From NCBI RefSeq assembly GCF_017876405.1, contig NZ_JAGINW010000001.1, forward strand, positions 7,887,203 through 7,951,202: 64,000 nt of DNA. The letters run 5' to 3'. Below are positions 53,401 through 61,609 of the stretch, in pieces. The stretch's first letter is position 1, and each line of letters begins with the position of its first letter. Made by a program: the position numbers and the translations under genes. Below the pieces are notes generated by a model, which saw nothing but the letters and a program-made list of their open reading frames with translations, did no database searches and was not told the DNA's origin. This DNA comes from Kibdelosporangium banguiense (GTDB lineage Bacteria > Actinomycetota > Actinomycetes > Mycobacteriales > Pseudonocardiaceae).

Positions 53401-56400
53401 CGTGGTCGTCGTCCTTGAGCGTCGGCGTCCGTGTGGTGCCGACTCCGTATACGTCGGCGAGATTTCCGTTGGCGTCATAGGCATACGTGACCTTGCGCCC
53501 GGCGGTGTCGGTCAGCCCGGTGATGTGGTTCCCGGTCCAAGTCAGTGTAGAGGCGCGGTTGCCGGGATCGGTGATCGTCGACAGGTGGCCGGACCCGTCG
53601 TAGGCTAGCGTTGTCTGGTAAGGCGGGTTCGCTTTGCTCCCGGCCAGATCCGTCTCACTGGTCAAGTGTCCACTCGCGACATCGAACGTGAACACCTGGC
53701 TGCCGCGCCGCGTGTAGACATACGACGAACCGGACTTCACCAGCGTAGCGTCGTAGCGCGGCGCGGAAACTGCGTACGAACCGCTCGAATTGACGAACGT
53801 GACCGAGGAACCGTCCTCCTGCTTCACGGTGACGTTCCCGGTGGCGCCGTCGGTTGCTGCCGCGATGTTGTACGAATACGTCCAGCCGTAGCCGAAGGGG
53901 CCGTCGGCGGCGAGTGTCTTGTTGGGGCCGTTGGGGTCCGCGATGCTTTCGGCGTAGCTTCGCTTGAACTCCAAGGGCATGCCGCGTCCCGGCGTGCTCA
54001 GGTCGGTGAAGTCCTCACCGAAGTAGCCAGTCGCCGTGTCGACCGGGTCGCCCGCGGTGCGCCTGCCGCAGCCGCACTGGACCCAGGAGGGGTTGGAGCC
54101 CTTGGGCTCGTCCTGGACCCCGGGCGGGCCACCGATCGGCTGCCCGGGGGTACCGCCCTGCGGAACGAAGGCGACCGCGTCGAACGCCACGTCGAAGTCA
54201 GAATAGCCGTAGCCGCCCTGGTCCTGGGAACTGCCGTTGTTGTTGAGCGTGACGTTGCCGCCGTTCTGCATGGCGAACGTGCCGATGGTCACCCACTGCT
54301 CGGAGTTCCAGGCCTGGTTGACCCGGATCTTCCAGGGCGAGGCCCCGCCGCCCGGGTTGATGGTGTAGACGACGTTGGTCGCCTGCGCACCCAGGCCCGG
54401 CAGGTGGATCTTGACCTTGTAGTACTGCAGCGAAGGCAGGTTCGGTGTCCACACACCGGTGTTGATCAGCGACGGGTTCGACCCGTCTTCGGTGTGGGTG
54501 AACAGCACGCGGCCGCCGAGGCCGGTGCCGAGCTGGTGGGTGTCGATCGCGCCGATCGGGTCACCCGCGGAGTTCGTGCCGTACGTGTAGGTGAAGGTGC
54601 CGCCCGAGGACCAGTTCGACGAACCACAGCCCTGCAGGTTGTACCGCGACGGCTCGTCGTCGACGATGATCGATCCTGAAGGCACTTTGGACGTGTCCTG
54701 GTTGCACGTCGGCGGGTTCTGGCTCGGGTTGCCGGGTTCGCTGCCGCCGGAGACCGCGTACGGGCTGGTCGCGCAAGTGGTGGCGCAGGTGGGGATCCAC
54801 GTCACCGGCTGGTGCCACCAGCACTGGAAGTCGTCGAGCATGCAGTGGCTCGCGCCCGGGTTGCTCGGGTTCGTCGCGTTGGGGTCACAGTGGTTGTCGG
54901 TGGTGCACATGGTGGTGAACGGCGCGGGCTGCACCCAGCGCGCTCCGCCGTTGTACGTCGGCTTCGCGTAGGCCTGGCTGCCGTAACGGATCAGCGGGCT
55001 CGCGGTCCAGCCGAGCACACGCTCCTGGTACGGCCAGCTTGCCGGGTGTGCTGCGTCGGCGTAGGTGTCCTGCAGGTACGGGTCGCGGTTGGGTGGGTAG
55101 TCGAGGTTGGCCGGGTTGTTCGTCCAGCCCAGCCCCCAGGTGCCGTGCGGGCCGGTGCAGGACGGGCTGGGCGTGCAGCCGGTGGTGTTGCCGTTGGCCG
55201 CGTTCGGCTGGATGCCGGAGTTGTACGCCCAGGCCGCGAAGTACCAGTTCTCCAGGTAGCGCGGGTCGGCGTTGTTGGCGGTGATGCCGGCGGTGTAGAG
55301 CTGGTTCCAGGTGGTCTCCAGGATCTGCAGGCCGGCGGCGATGTTCTCCTGGTAGTCGACGGCCACCTTCCACTGCCCGTGCTCGGACAGCGAGTGGTCG
55401 CCGATGTGCATGCCGTCGGTCACCTGGCTGATCCCGTAACCGCAGTCCGAAGCGGCATAGTTGATCGAGACGATATCGCCGCCCGCGCCGTAGTAGCTGG
55501 CGATCAGCGGGTCGCCCGCGGTGCCCGCCGGAGCGTGCCACGAAGCCTGTGACCAGTTCGACTCCTGGGCCATGATGCCCTCGAAGATCGACCGTGGCAC
55601 GGTGTTCGTGCCGCCCGACGGGTGCGACAGCGGGATCAGAGGAAAGTCGCTGTTGGGCGCGTAGGCGGCCAGGCCCATGTTCGCGAAGCCCGTTGGGCGG
55701 GTGTAAGCGCTGCCGGTGAGCAGGCCCTGCTCGGCCAGTTGTACGGCCCAGTTGACCTGCGCTGGGCTCGGCTGCATGACCTGACGGTTGGCGGTGAGCG
55801 GTGGCACTGCGCACTTGGGCGACTGCGCCGTGGTCGTGTTCGGCGCTGCGGCCGCGTCGGCCTTGGGGGTCAAGCGGTTCATGCGCGGCGCGGCCGTCGT
55901 GGTCGTGGGCACGGCGGAGTACGTCGGCACAGCGGTGGCGACCTTCGCCGTGCTGGCGGGGACGGCAGGTGCCAGGACGTTGCCGGTCTTCGTCGCCAGC
56001 AGCGCCGGGGCGGACTTCTGGCCGTTGGCGTCCGGGCCGAGCAGCGCGTCGCCGTCCAGCGACGAACTGGTGGCGCCGCGTGCGAGTCCCGAGTCCTTGA
56101 CGCTCGTGACACCGGCCTTCGCCAGGACGTCGCCGGTCGCAGGGTTCGCACCGGAGAGGACGGTGTGCCCGGCGCGGCCTTGGAACAGCTGCACGCGGGT
56201 CAGGTCGCCTGATCCCAGGACCGTCACCTTGCCTGCGTTCTCGTGCGCCGCGGTAGCCGTCTTCGCGCCGGGCTCGGTGTGCAGGAAGCTGATCCCGCCG
56301 TCGACGGAGGGCCGCAGGTTGTAGGCGTCGCCGGGAACAGTCGCGAGCACCGACGGCTTTCCGTTGGCGGGCACGGAAACCAGGCGGTTGCCCGCGACAC

Positions 56401-57070
56401 CGACGATGCCGTTCGCGGCGGGCACCGCGGAGGTGATCTGCCCGGGAGCAGTGACCGACGAGTCGATCTTGCCGGTGGCGAGGTTCGCGCTCAGCAGCCG
56501 GGTGGTCTGGTCGTCCGTCACGGTGAACACGGCTTCGTCGCCGGTGCCGCAGCCGGGGGAGTAGTACTTCAAGCCGACGCCACCAGCCAGCGCGCGCACC
56601 GCGCCCGAAGCCAGATCGACGGAGTAGGCGAAAGCACCGTGGTCGCGCGCAGCCTGGATGTTCACCGCGGACGCGGGCAGGATCGCCAGCGCGGCGAACT
56701 TCCCATCGCCGGAAAGGCACTGGTAGCCGGTCCAGGAGGAGTCGTCGAACCCGGCCGGGTGGATCAGCGCGATCTCCCGCCATGCGAACCCGGCGGCCTC
56801 GCGGCCCAGCACAAGGTGATAGCCCTGGGCGTCACCCCAGCCATCGATGGCGACGTCTGCGGATTTCGCCGCATCAGGCCCGAAATCGGCCGGTTTGGGC
56901 GCGGCGGCAGGTTTAGGCGGAGCCGGGGGTTTCGGTGCGGCATCAGCCACCGGCGCCATTCCCGCGAATAGGGAGAAAACACTCAGGAAAAGGGTGAAGA
57001 ATCGGCCAATGCGGCGTAAAAACAATGGGAAAACGGACGTTCTGCGCATGCGACTGCCCACACCGGACAC
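50408..57070 (-). CDS. secreted Rhs-repeat protein with embedded lysozyme-like domain
   Basis: About 2220 residues. A Sec signal with hydrophobic core FFTLFLSVFSLFAG is followed by a Pro/Ala linker and a beta-rich, propeller-like part to about 400. A lysozyme/lytic-transglycosylase-like domain (about 480-620) has Glu503 in AQESNWS, CGYGISQVTDG and WAYNSG. Then come a golvesin-like domain (about 860-990), a DUF6531-type entry (GDPVDTATG, near 1008), many YD/Rhs repeats and the Rhs core (LVYLRARYYDP, near 2040). The last 175 residues are Gly- and Ala-rich, with a hydrophobic stretch and a terminal Cys, and match no toxin I know. GTG 57070 follows AAAGG at eight bases; ATG 57049 is the alternative. 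The small membrane protein gene overlaps its stop. Confidence 0.85.
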   Translation of the reverse strand: MSGVGSRMRRTSVFPLFLRRIGRFFTLFLSVFSLFAGMAPVADAAPKPPAPPKPAAAPKPADFGPDAAKSADVAIDGWGDAQGYHLVLGREAAGFAWREIALIHPAGFDDSSWTGYQCLSGDGKFAALAILPASAVNIQAARDHGAFAYSVDLASGAVRALAGGVGLKYYSPGCGTGDEAVFTVTDDQTTRLLSANLATGKIDSSVTAPGQITSAVPAANGIVGVAGNRLVSVPANGKPSVLATVPGDAYNLRPSVDGGISFLHTEPGAKTATAAHENAGKVTVLGSGDLTRVQLFQGRAGHTVLSGANPATGDVLAKAGVTSVKDSGLARGATSSSLDGDALLGPDANGQKSAPALLATKTGNVLAPAVPASTAKVATAVPTYSAVPTTTTAAPRMNRLTPKADAAAAPNTTTAQSPKCAVPPLTANRQVMQPSPAQVNWAVQLAEQGLLTGSAYTRPTGFANMGLAAYAPNSDFPLIPLSHPSGGTNTVPRSIFEGIMAQESNWSQASWHAPAGTAGDPLIASYYGAGGDIVSINYAASDCGYGISQVTDGMHIGDHSLSEHGQWKVAVDYQENIAAGLQILETTWNQLYTAGITANNADPRYLENWYFAAWAYNSGIQPNAANGNTTGCTPSPSCTGPHGTWGLGWTNNPANLDYPPNRDPYLQDTYADAAHPASWPYQERVLGWTASPLIRYGSQAYAKPTYNGGARWVQPAPFTTMCTTDNHCDPNATNPSNPGASHCMLDDFQCWWHQPVTWIPTCATTCATSPYAVSGGSEPGNPSQNPPTCNQDTSKVPSGSIIVDDEPSRYNLQGCGSSNWSSGGTFTYTYGTNSAGDPIGAIDTHQLGTGLGGRVLFTHTEDGSNPSLINTGVWTPNLPSLQYYKVKIHLPGLGAQATNVVYTINPGGGASPWKIRVNQAWNSEQWVTIGTFAMQNGGNVTLNNNGSSQDQGGYGYSDFDVAFDAVAFVPQGGTPGQPIGGPPGVQDEPKGSNPSWVQCGCGRRTAGDPVDTATGYFGEDFTDLSTPGRGMPLEFKRSYAESIADPNGPNKTLAADGPFGYGWTYSYNIAAATDGATGNVTVKQEDGSSVTFVNSSGSYAVSAPRYDATLVKSGSSYVYTRRGSQVFTFDVASGHLTSETDLAGSKANPPYQTTLAYDGSGHLSTITDPGNRASTLTWTGNHITGLTDTAGRKVTYAYDANGNLADVYGVGTTRTPTLKDDDHAHYTYDGNHLMTSMRSPANFGGPASTVTSMVYDSAERVKTQTDPNGHTTSFTYGPDGGLNAGQTLTTDPSGHKTLETYQNGLLVSETKGYSSSDAGTTAYTYDPVTLGVSTATDADGDLRTFTYDDHGNKTSESDALGFTTDYTYDDSANLLETIGPDGVATVNQYDQGGQVPAAGVHDLTSTTKTKANNVVESTTGNFGPAPVRTAKFFYDDAAHPGDRTRVTDPNGKTTTTTFDSFGNKTSETDGAGDKTQYGYDTGTGHLTSTVDANGTAAGVAPGCTPPAKGCTTYGHDAHGNVTLTTDPLGHKTSTAYDADGNKKSVTDANNHTIASAYDPADQLIKVTQADNSTQITEYNPDGTIADTIDGLNAKTTYGYDGQGRQNSRTDPDNRATSSHLDPAGRILTSTDPTGRVTTLGYDAAGHTKSVSYSDGTTPNVTYTYDPAGRRVSMTDGTGTSTWTFNTFGEVITQTQGSGATAGYGYDDNGNQTSITYPGQTTAVVRTFDDAERLKTVTDWNSNKTTFGYDNAGAAKTTAYPNGTTVTNGYNDADQLTSTTAVTGTTTVFSMTFGRDPIGQLSSRQVGTASQTFGYNAKNQLSSDGSTTYGVDAADNPTKVGAATQAFDPAGQLCWSLPSGSVTNPSCGTVPTGATPYTSDSLGERKTAGSTTFGYDQAGRLTTFGGSSSATYRYNGDGLRTSKTVGSATTTFFWDSSKTPNILTDGTNSYLYGPGGLPIEQIGAASSAWFVHDQVGSTACLLDASGAVAGTYSYTPYGVATHSGTAVTPLQFTGQFTDSESGLVYLRARYYDPANALFLTVDPKVGQTGTPYAYTSDNPLNLTDIDGLSWWNPFSWSKDTWSTIGTYAGYAGLAVGAVGLGLATFGVGDVLIGGAVTVGVVADVTATALGAVSTAVTCAQNLISIGCGLGILSTGLGGIGTWADWGFAPGSWGMFANLNSLTSGIAGTVWGLNEAGGGAGGGTAAPAPRTYSPYGGAAIIC

Positions 57071-57128
57071 GGCACGAACCTTTCCCCAGAGAAAAGCGCC
57101 ACCCAGAAGTCCTGGGAACGCAGAGGGA

Positions 57129-57156
57129 AATCTAACCCGGCCGCAGACCTCGCCAA
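57129..57156 (-). promoter_or_regulatory. candidate sigma-70 promoter of the Rhs gene
   Basis: Read leftward: TTGGCG (57156-57151), 16 bases, TAGATT (57134-57129), about 60 bases before the proposed GTG. The surrounding 100 bases are unusually AT-rich for this window, with TTGTAAAACGACAA at about 57184-57197 just upstream. Confidence 0.4.
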
Positions 57157-57227
57157 TCACCCATTCGAGTGTTTCAGGTCACGTTGTAAAACGACAAATT
57201 CCATGAAGGTCCCATCGAGGTACTTAA

Positions 57228-58460
57228 CTATGGCAGACGTGCGGACGTGGCGGATACTTCGGGGCACGCTGGGAGCGTGACGGTTACTACGAGTCCGCCG
57301 TTGTCCCGGGGGAGGGCGGTGACGTCTCCGCCGTGAGCGTGGGCTACCGACCGGACGATGGACAGTCCGAGGCCGGTGCCCTTGGTGGTGGGCGGGTGGT
57401 TGGTGTGCAGGCGGCGGAACGGCTCGAAGAGTGCCCGGATTTCGTCGTGCGGCACGACCGGGCCGGTGTTGCTCACCCGGACTTCGATCCGGCCGTCGGG
57501 GCGGGTGCGGCTGGTGACCTCCACCTGGCCGCCGGGGCCGGAGTTGTGCCGGATGCCGTTCTCCACCAGGTTGTGCACGAGTCGCTCAAGCAGTAGGGCG
57601 TCGCCGGTGGTGGGCGCCTCACCAGCGACGTGGTGAACGGCGATTCCGGCTCGTGTGGCCTCGGTCGAGGTCTGATCCACCACGTGGGTGACCAGGTCGG
57701 CCAGGTCGACCGGGAGTCGTCCGGTGATCTCGTGTTCGGATTTGGCCAGCAGGAGCAGACCGGTGATCAGCCGTTCGTGCCGTGAGTTGATCTGCAGCAG
57801 TTTCTCGCCGAGCCGCTTGACGTCCGCGGAGGCCGACTTTCGGTGCATGGCCAGTTCGACCAGAGAGCGTCCGAGCGTCAGTGGGGTGCGCAGTTCGTGG
57901 GAGGCGTTGGCGACGAAACGGCGCTGACCGTCGAAGGATCGGTCGAGCCGTTCCACCATTGTGTTGAACGCGAAGGCGAGATCGTGGACCTCGTCGTCCG
58001 GCCCGCGCAGGGCGATGCGTTCGCGCAGACCCCGGTCCGCGGTCGCGGCGATCCGCCTGGCGGTGTCGGTGACCTGGTGCAGCGGGCGGAGCACTCGACC
58101 GGCGACCAGCCAGCCGAAACCGGTCGCCAGAACGAAGACCAGGCCCAGCGCGATCCCGCCCTGGGTGAGCAATGAGGTGGTCGCCGCGTCGTGCAGGAGC
58201 GCCTGTTGCTGGGTCATCCACCGCTCGGCGTCAGGTCCGGTGAGCATCGTGCCGTCACCGGTGAACACGAACATCTGCTTGGCGGGCTCGGCGCCGGGTT
58301 GCACGCCTTTGGTGACAAGTGCGCGGCCTGGATTCGAGAGTTGCCGGCTGAACAAAGCGTATGTGGCGCCGAGCAAAAGCACTCCGGCAATGAGGAACAG
58401 GCCGCCGTAGATCAGGGTCAGCCGGACTCGCAAAGTGATCCGGCGCGGTGTGAGCTTCAC
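57228..58460 (-). CDS. sensor histidine kinase (OmpR-partner type)
   Basis: A 410-residue membrane kinase: TM1 (LIYGGLFLIAGVLLLGATYAL), a short extracytoplasmic loop of about 60 residues, TM2 (about 100-120), HAMP, HisKA with NASHELRTPLT (phosphoacceptor His188), and HATPase with NGIRHNSG and GTGLGLSIVRS. The GTG start overlaps the response regulator stop (GTGA), so regulator and kinase are made together. The small loop suggests sensing near or within the membrane. Likely targets are itself and the divergent serine hydrolase. It is transcribed toward the Rhs gene, which begins about 160 bases further on. Confidence 0.92.
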   Translation of the reverse strand: MKLTPRRITLRVRLTLIYGGLFLIAGVLLLGATYALFSRQLSNPGRALVTKGVQPGAEPAKQMFVFTGDGTMLTGPDAERWMTQQQALLHDAATTSLLTQGGIALGLVFVLATGFGWLVAGRVLRPLHQVTDTARRIAATADRGLRERIALRGPDDEVHDLAFAFNTMVERLDRSFDGQRRFVANASHELRTPLTLGRSLVELAMHRKSASADVKRLGEKLLQINSRHERLITGLLLLAKSEHEITGRLPVDLADLVTHVVDQTSTEATRAGIAVHHVAGEAPTTGDALLLERLVHNLVENGIRHNSGPGGQVEVTSRTRPDGRIEVRVSNTGPVVPHDEIRALFEPFRRLHTNHPPTTKGTGLGLSIVRSVAHAHGGDVTALPRDNGGLVVTVTLPACPEVSATSARLP

Positions 58461-59113
58461 GGTACGCGATACCCCACTCCGGTGACGGTCTCGACGACAG
58501 GTGGGTCGCCGAGTTTGCGGCGCAGCTTGAGGATCGTGAGCCGCACGACTCCGGTGAAAGGGTCGGCGTGCTCGTCCCACGCCTTTTCCAACAGGAATTC
58601 CGCGGAGACCGTGGCGCCGTTGGCCCGTAGGAGTTCTGTGAGGACGGCGAACTCCTTTTTCGACAGCGGAATGAACTGCCCGTCACGGAACACGACGTGG
58701 CGGGCCGGGTCGAGGGTGATCCCGGCCCGGCTCAGCACCGGTGGATCGGCAGGCCGGGCGCGCCGCCCCAGCGAGCGCACCCGGGCGGCCAGCTCCGGGA
58801 AGGCGAACGGCTTGGTGAGGTAGTCGTCGGCCCCGAGGCTCAGCCCGGCGACCCGATCGGTGACCTCGACCGCCGCCGTGAGCATCAGCACTCGCGCCGG
58901 CGACCCGGATCTGACCAGCTCACGGCAGACGTCGTCGCCGTGCACGACCGGCAGATCCCGGTCGAGGACGACGATGTCGTAGTCATGGACGGCCAGCCGG
59001 TCCAACGCGGCCGCGCCGTCGTGTGCGATGTCCACCGCATGCGCCTCGTCTCGCAGCCATTCCGCGATCGCGTCGGCAAGCATCGGCTCGTCCTCCACCA
59101 CCAAAACCCGCAT
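58457..59113 (-). CDS. OmpR/PhoB family response regulator
   Basis: A 218-residue regulator. The receiver has acidic Glu7-Asp8, phosphoacceptor Asp51 (IVVLDRDLP), the Thr in LMLTAAVEV and Lys in LTKPFAFPEL. The C-terminal winged helix includes PLSKKEFAVLTELL and RLTILKLRRKLGDP with the closing GVGYRVP. It is the first gene of the two-component operon and overlaps the kinase start by four bases. No ribosome site is evident before the ATG. It is divergent from the serine hydrolase across 142 bases, which it may control. Confidence 0.93.
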   Translation of the reverse strand: MRVLVVEDEPMLADAIAEWLRDEAHAVDIAHDGAAALDRLAVHDYDIVVLDRDLPVVHGDDVCRELVRSGSPARVLMLTAAVEVTDRVAGLSLGADDYLTKPFAFPELAARVRSLGRRARPADPPVLSRAGITLDPARHVVFRDGQFIPLSKKEFAVLTELLRANGATVSAEFLLEKAWDEHADPFTGVVRLTILKLRRKLGDPPVVETVTGVGYRVP

Positions 59114-59255
59114 GGTGCATGGTGGCCGAAAGCGGTGTTTCTTTTCTGTTAGCGATCACGCAAACACTGTGGAAACACGCCGTCGCATTGCATCTCCTCC
59201 TGGCCGGCAGGAGACAACCTCTCGCCGTTTGGACTGTCCTGAAAGGACTCAAGAG

Positions 59256-60416
59256 ATGACTCGAAGCCGCCGATCCGTTCTCGGCATGATGGGCGCTGTT
59301 CCCGCCGCGATGCTCGTGAGCTCCGGCACTGCGGAGGCCGGGATTCCGGACGATCTGCGTCCGGGAGGCTCGTACGACCGGTTCGTCGCGCAGTTGGCCG
59401 CCGAAGACAAGTTCTCGGGAACCGTGCTGCTCAGCCACCGGGGCAGGCCAGTGCTGTCCAGGGCCTACGGCATGGCCGACAAGCAGTTGTCCATCCCCAA
59501 CCAGGTGGACACGATCTTCGCGCTCGCGTCGGCGTCCAAACCGTTCACCGCCTTGGCGATCCTGCAACTCGCCCAGCAAGGCAAGATCAGCTTCTACGAC
59601 ACCCTGGGCACCCACCTGGACGGCTTCCCGGCGGAGATCGCGGGCACCGTCACCATCCACCACCTGCTCACCCACACCTCCGGCATGGGCGACCTGCTGG
59701 GCAACCAGGAGTTCATGGCCAAGGCGGGCACATGGACCAGCGCCGACGAGGTCATGACCGAGCTCATGAAGATCATCCGTAAGGAGCCGTTGGCGTTCAC
59801 CCCCGGTACCAACAACCGATACAGCAACAACGGCTACGACACGCTCGGCGCGATCGTGGCGAAGGTGTCCGGGAAGCCGTTCTACGACTACGTACGTGAG
59901 CACATCTTCGCCGTCGCGGGCATGACCCGCACCGGCTTCTACACCCGACCGGAGTGGCTGTCCGACCGACGCATCGCCCACCCGTACACGATGGACACGT
60001 CGGGCCAACGGGTCGACGCCGTGCGTACGGCGCAAGGCGCGGCACGCATGTTCATCGGCACCGGCGGCGGCAATGGGTTCTCGACCGCGCCAGACCTCGT
60101 CCGGTTCGCCTGCGCGCTCACGGACGGAAAACTGCTCAACCCCACCTACACCGAGCTCTACATGAGCCCGAAGGTGCCACAGCGCCCACGCGGCGCCGCC
60201 GATCCTGCTTTCCAGAGCTTCATCGCCTACGGCGCACCCGCGCCCATCGCCAACAACCACCGGCTCTTCACGCACGGCGGTGGCGCCGCGGGCGAGTCGA
60301 CCAACTGGACCATCTACCGCGACCTGGACTGGTGCGGCGTCATCCTCAGCAACTACGACCAGATCGACCTCGCGGCGATCATCGACCGCGAACGCAACCC
60401 GATCGTCAGCCTGTGA
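59256..60416 (+). CDS. exported serine hydrolase, class C beta-lactamase/D-peptidase fold
   Basis: A 386-residue penicillin-recognising hydrolase. A twin-arginine type N-terminus (SRRSVLGMMGAVPAAMLV, likely cleavage after TAEA) points to export. Catalytic elements are Ser92-x-x-Lys95 (SASK), YSNNGY as the Tyr-x-Asn motif, and HGGGAAG in place of the KTG triad. It could be a D-aminopeptidase, esterase or lactamase; family members are often not resistance enzymes. ATG 59256 follows AAAGGA at eight bases. It is divergent from the two-component operon. Confidence 0.88.
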   Translation: MTRSRRSVLGMMGAVPAAMLVSSGTAEAGIPDDLRPGGSYDRFVAQLAAEDKFSGTVLLSHRGRPVLSRAYGMADKQLSIPNQVDTIFALASASKPFTALAILQLAQQGKISFYDTLGTHLDGFPAEIAGTVTIHHLLTHTSGMGDLLGNQEFMAKAGTWTSADEVMTELMKIIRKEPLAFTPGTNNRYSNNGYDTLGAIVAKVSGKPFYDYVREHIFAVAGMTRTGFYTRPEWLSDRRIAHPYTMDTSGQRVDAVRTAQGAARMFIGTGGGNGFSTAPDLVRFACALTDGKLLNPTYTELYMSPKVPQRPRGAADPAFQSFIAYGAPAPIANNHRLFTHGGGAAGESTNWTIYRDLDWCGVILSNYDQIDLAAIIDRERNPIVSL

Positions 60417-60470
60417 CCGCTCACATCGGGGGAGACAGGCGTCGCATCTGATCCACGGCAGGTGAATCAT

Positions 60471-61490
60471 GTGTGGGTGCGAGGAGACGGACGGCGGTTG
60501 AGCATCGTGGACGTGGCCGCGGTGGCGGGTGTGTCCCGGCAGACGGTCTCGAATGTCATCAACGGACGCGATTCGTACTACTCGGAGGCGACGTTCGAGC
60601 GGGTGACCGCTGCGATGCGGTCGTTGGGCTTCCAGCCGAACCGGGCGGCTCAGGCGCTGCGGTCGCGCCGGACGATGCAGATCGGGTACCACATCTTCGG
60701 CGAACAGCTGGACATCATGCAGGGCTTCACGCTGCATTTCCTGCAGGCGCTGGTGAAAGCTTCCGCCGAGGCCGGCAACCAGATGCTGGTGTTCACCCAT
60801 CACCGGGATGATCCGCTCGGTGTGTTCAAGGATCTGGTCGCCCGGCGCGCGGTGGACGCGGTGATCTTGTCGGAATCCCGGGTCGACGACGAGCGGGCGC
60901 GGTTGCTGGCCGACAGCGGTATGCCGTTCGCCTGCTTCGGCCGTCTCGCGCCCGGCCTGCCGCAGCAGTGGGTGGACGTGGACAACGTCGCGGGCATGCA
61001 GCCGTTGGTGGACCTGCTGGTCGCCGAAGGCCACCAGCGGTTTGCCTACCTGGGGGCCGATGGCGACCAGTACTGGAAGGCCGAACGACTGGAGGGCTTT
61101 GCCGCGGGCCTCGCCCGCCATGGCCTGCGTGTGCCGAAGGCGTCGGTCTACCGGGGCCCGGACGACGGGATTCGCAAGCGCACTCGTCAGCTCCTGACCG
61201 GCAGGAACCCGCCGAGCGCCATCGTCACCAGCAGCGATTACGTCGGCGCGATGGTGGTGAACGTCGCGCACTCACTGGGCCTGACGGTCGGCTCGGACGT
61301 CGCGGTCACCGGCTTCGACGGCGGTGCGATAGGTCTGATGACCGAGCCGTCCCTGACCTGCGCCCGAATCCCGGTCGAGCGGATTGCCCAGGAACTGGTC
61401 GCCCGCTGTCTGCGCCAGGTCGAGGGCGGCCCGAACGACGACGCCGGGCTCCTGCTGCCCACGGAGGTCGTGCGCGGCGGCAGCGCCTGA
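60471..61490 (+). CDS. LacI family transcriptional regulator
   Basis: A regulator of about 339 residues. The LacI HTH (LSIVDVAAVAGVSRQTVSNVINGR) with hinge helix (NRAAQALRSRRT) is followed by a periplasmic-binding-protein-like sensor domain ending in the usual DVAVTGFDG. The GTG at 60471 is five bases after AGGTGA; a GTG at 60462 would add three residues. It lies 119 bases ahead of the alpha-galactosidase and probably represses it in the absence of galactosides. That target is inferred from adjacency, and I found no strong operator palindrome. Confidence 0.9.
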   Translation: MWVRGDGRRLSIVDVAAVAGVSRQTVSNVINGRDSYYSEATFERVTAAMRSLGFQPNRAAQALRSRRTMQIGYHIFGEQLDIMQGFTLHFLQALVKASAEAGNQMLVFTHHRDDPLGVFKDLVARRAVDAVILSESRVDDERARLLADSGMPFACFGRLAPGLPQQWVDVDNVAGMQPLVDLLVAEGHQRFAYLGADGDQYWKAERLEGFAAGLARHGLRVPKASVYRGPDDGIRKRTRQLLTGRNPPSAIVTSSDYVGAMVVNVAHSLGLTVGSDVAVTGFDGGAIGLMTEPSLTCARIPVERIAQELVARCLRQVEGGPNDDAGLLLPTEVVRGGSA

Positions 61491-61609
61491 CGATCTTCGC
61501 CGGGATCCTTGCCTACCCGGGTGTGACACAGCACACTACCGCATGGAACGTTCAACCAGCACTTGATCAAACAACACCCAACAGATTCGAACGCCTGCAG
61601 GAGTCCTGA

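Noticed and set aside
57183..57196. Fourteen bases, CGTTGTAAAACGAC, identical to part of lacZ-alpha / the M13 forward primer site, suggesting cloning-vector contamination.
   Set aside because: The match stops at once on both sides, the flanks read as ordinary upstream sequence of the Rhs gene, and no other vector sequence is present.
60412..60425. TGTGACCGCTCACA, resembling a CRP- or LacI-type operator before the LacI gene.
   Set aside because: Only five-base arms match, it includes the stop codon of the serine hydrolase, and no second copy was seen before the alpha-galactosidase.
61546..61553. GAACGTTC palindrome upstream of the alpha-galactosidase, a possible LacI operator.
   Set aside because: The symmetry does not extend beyond eight bases, too short to separate from chance.
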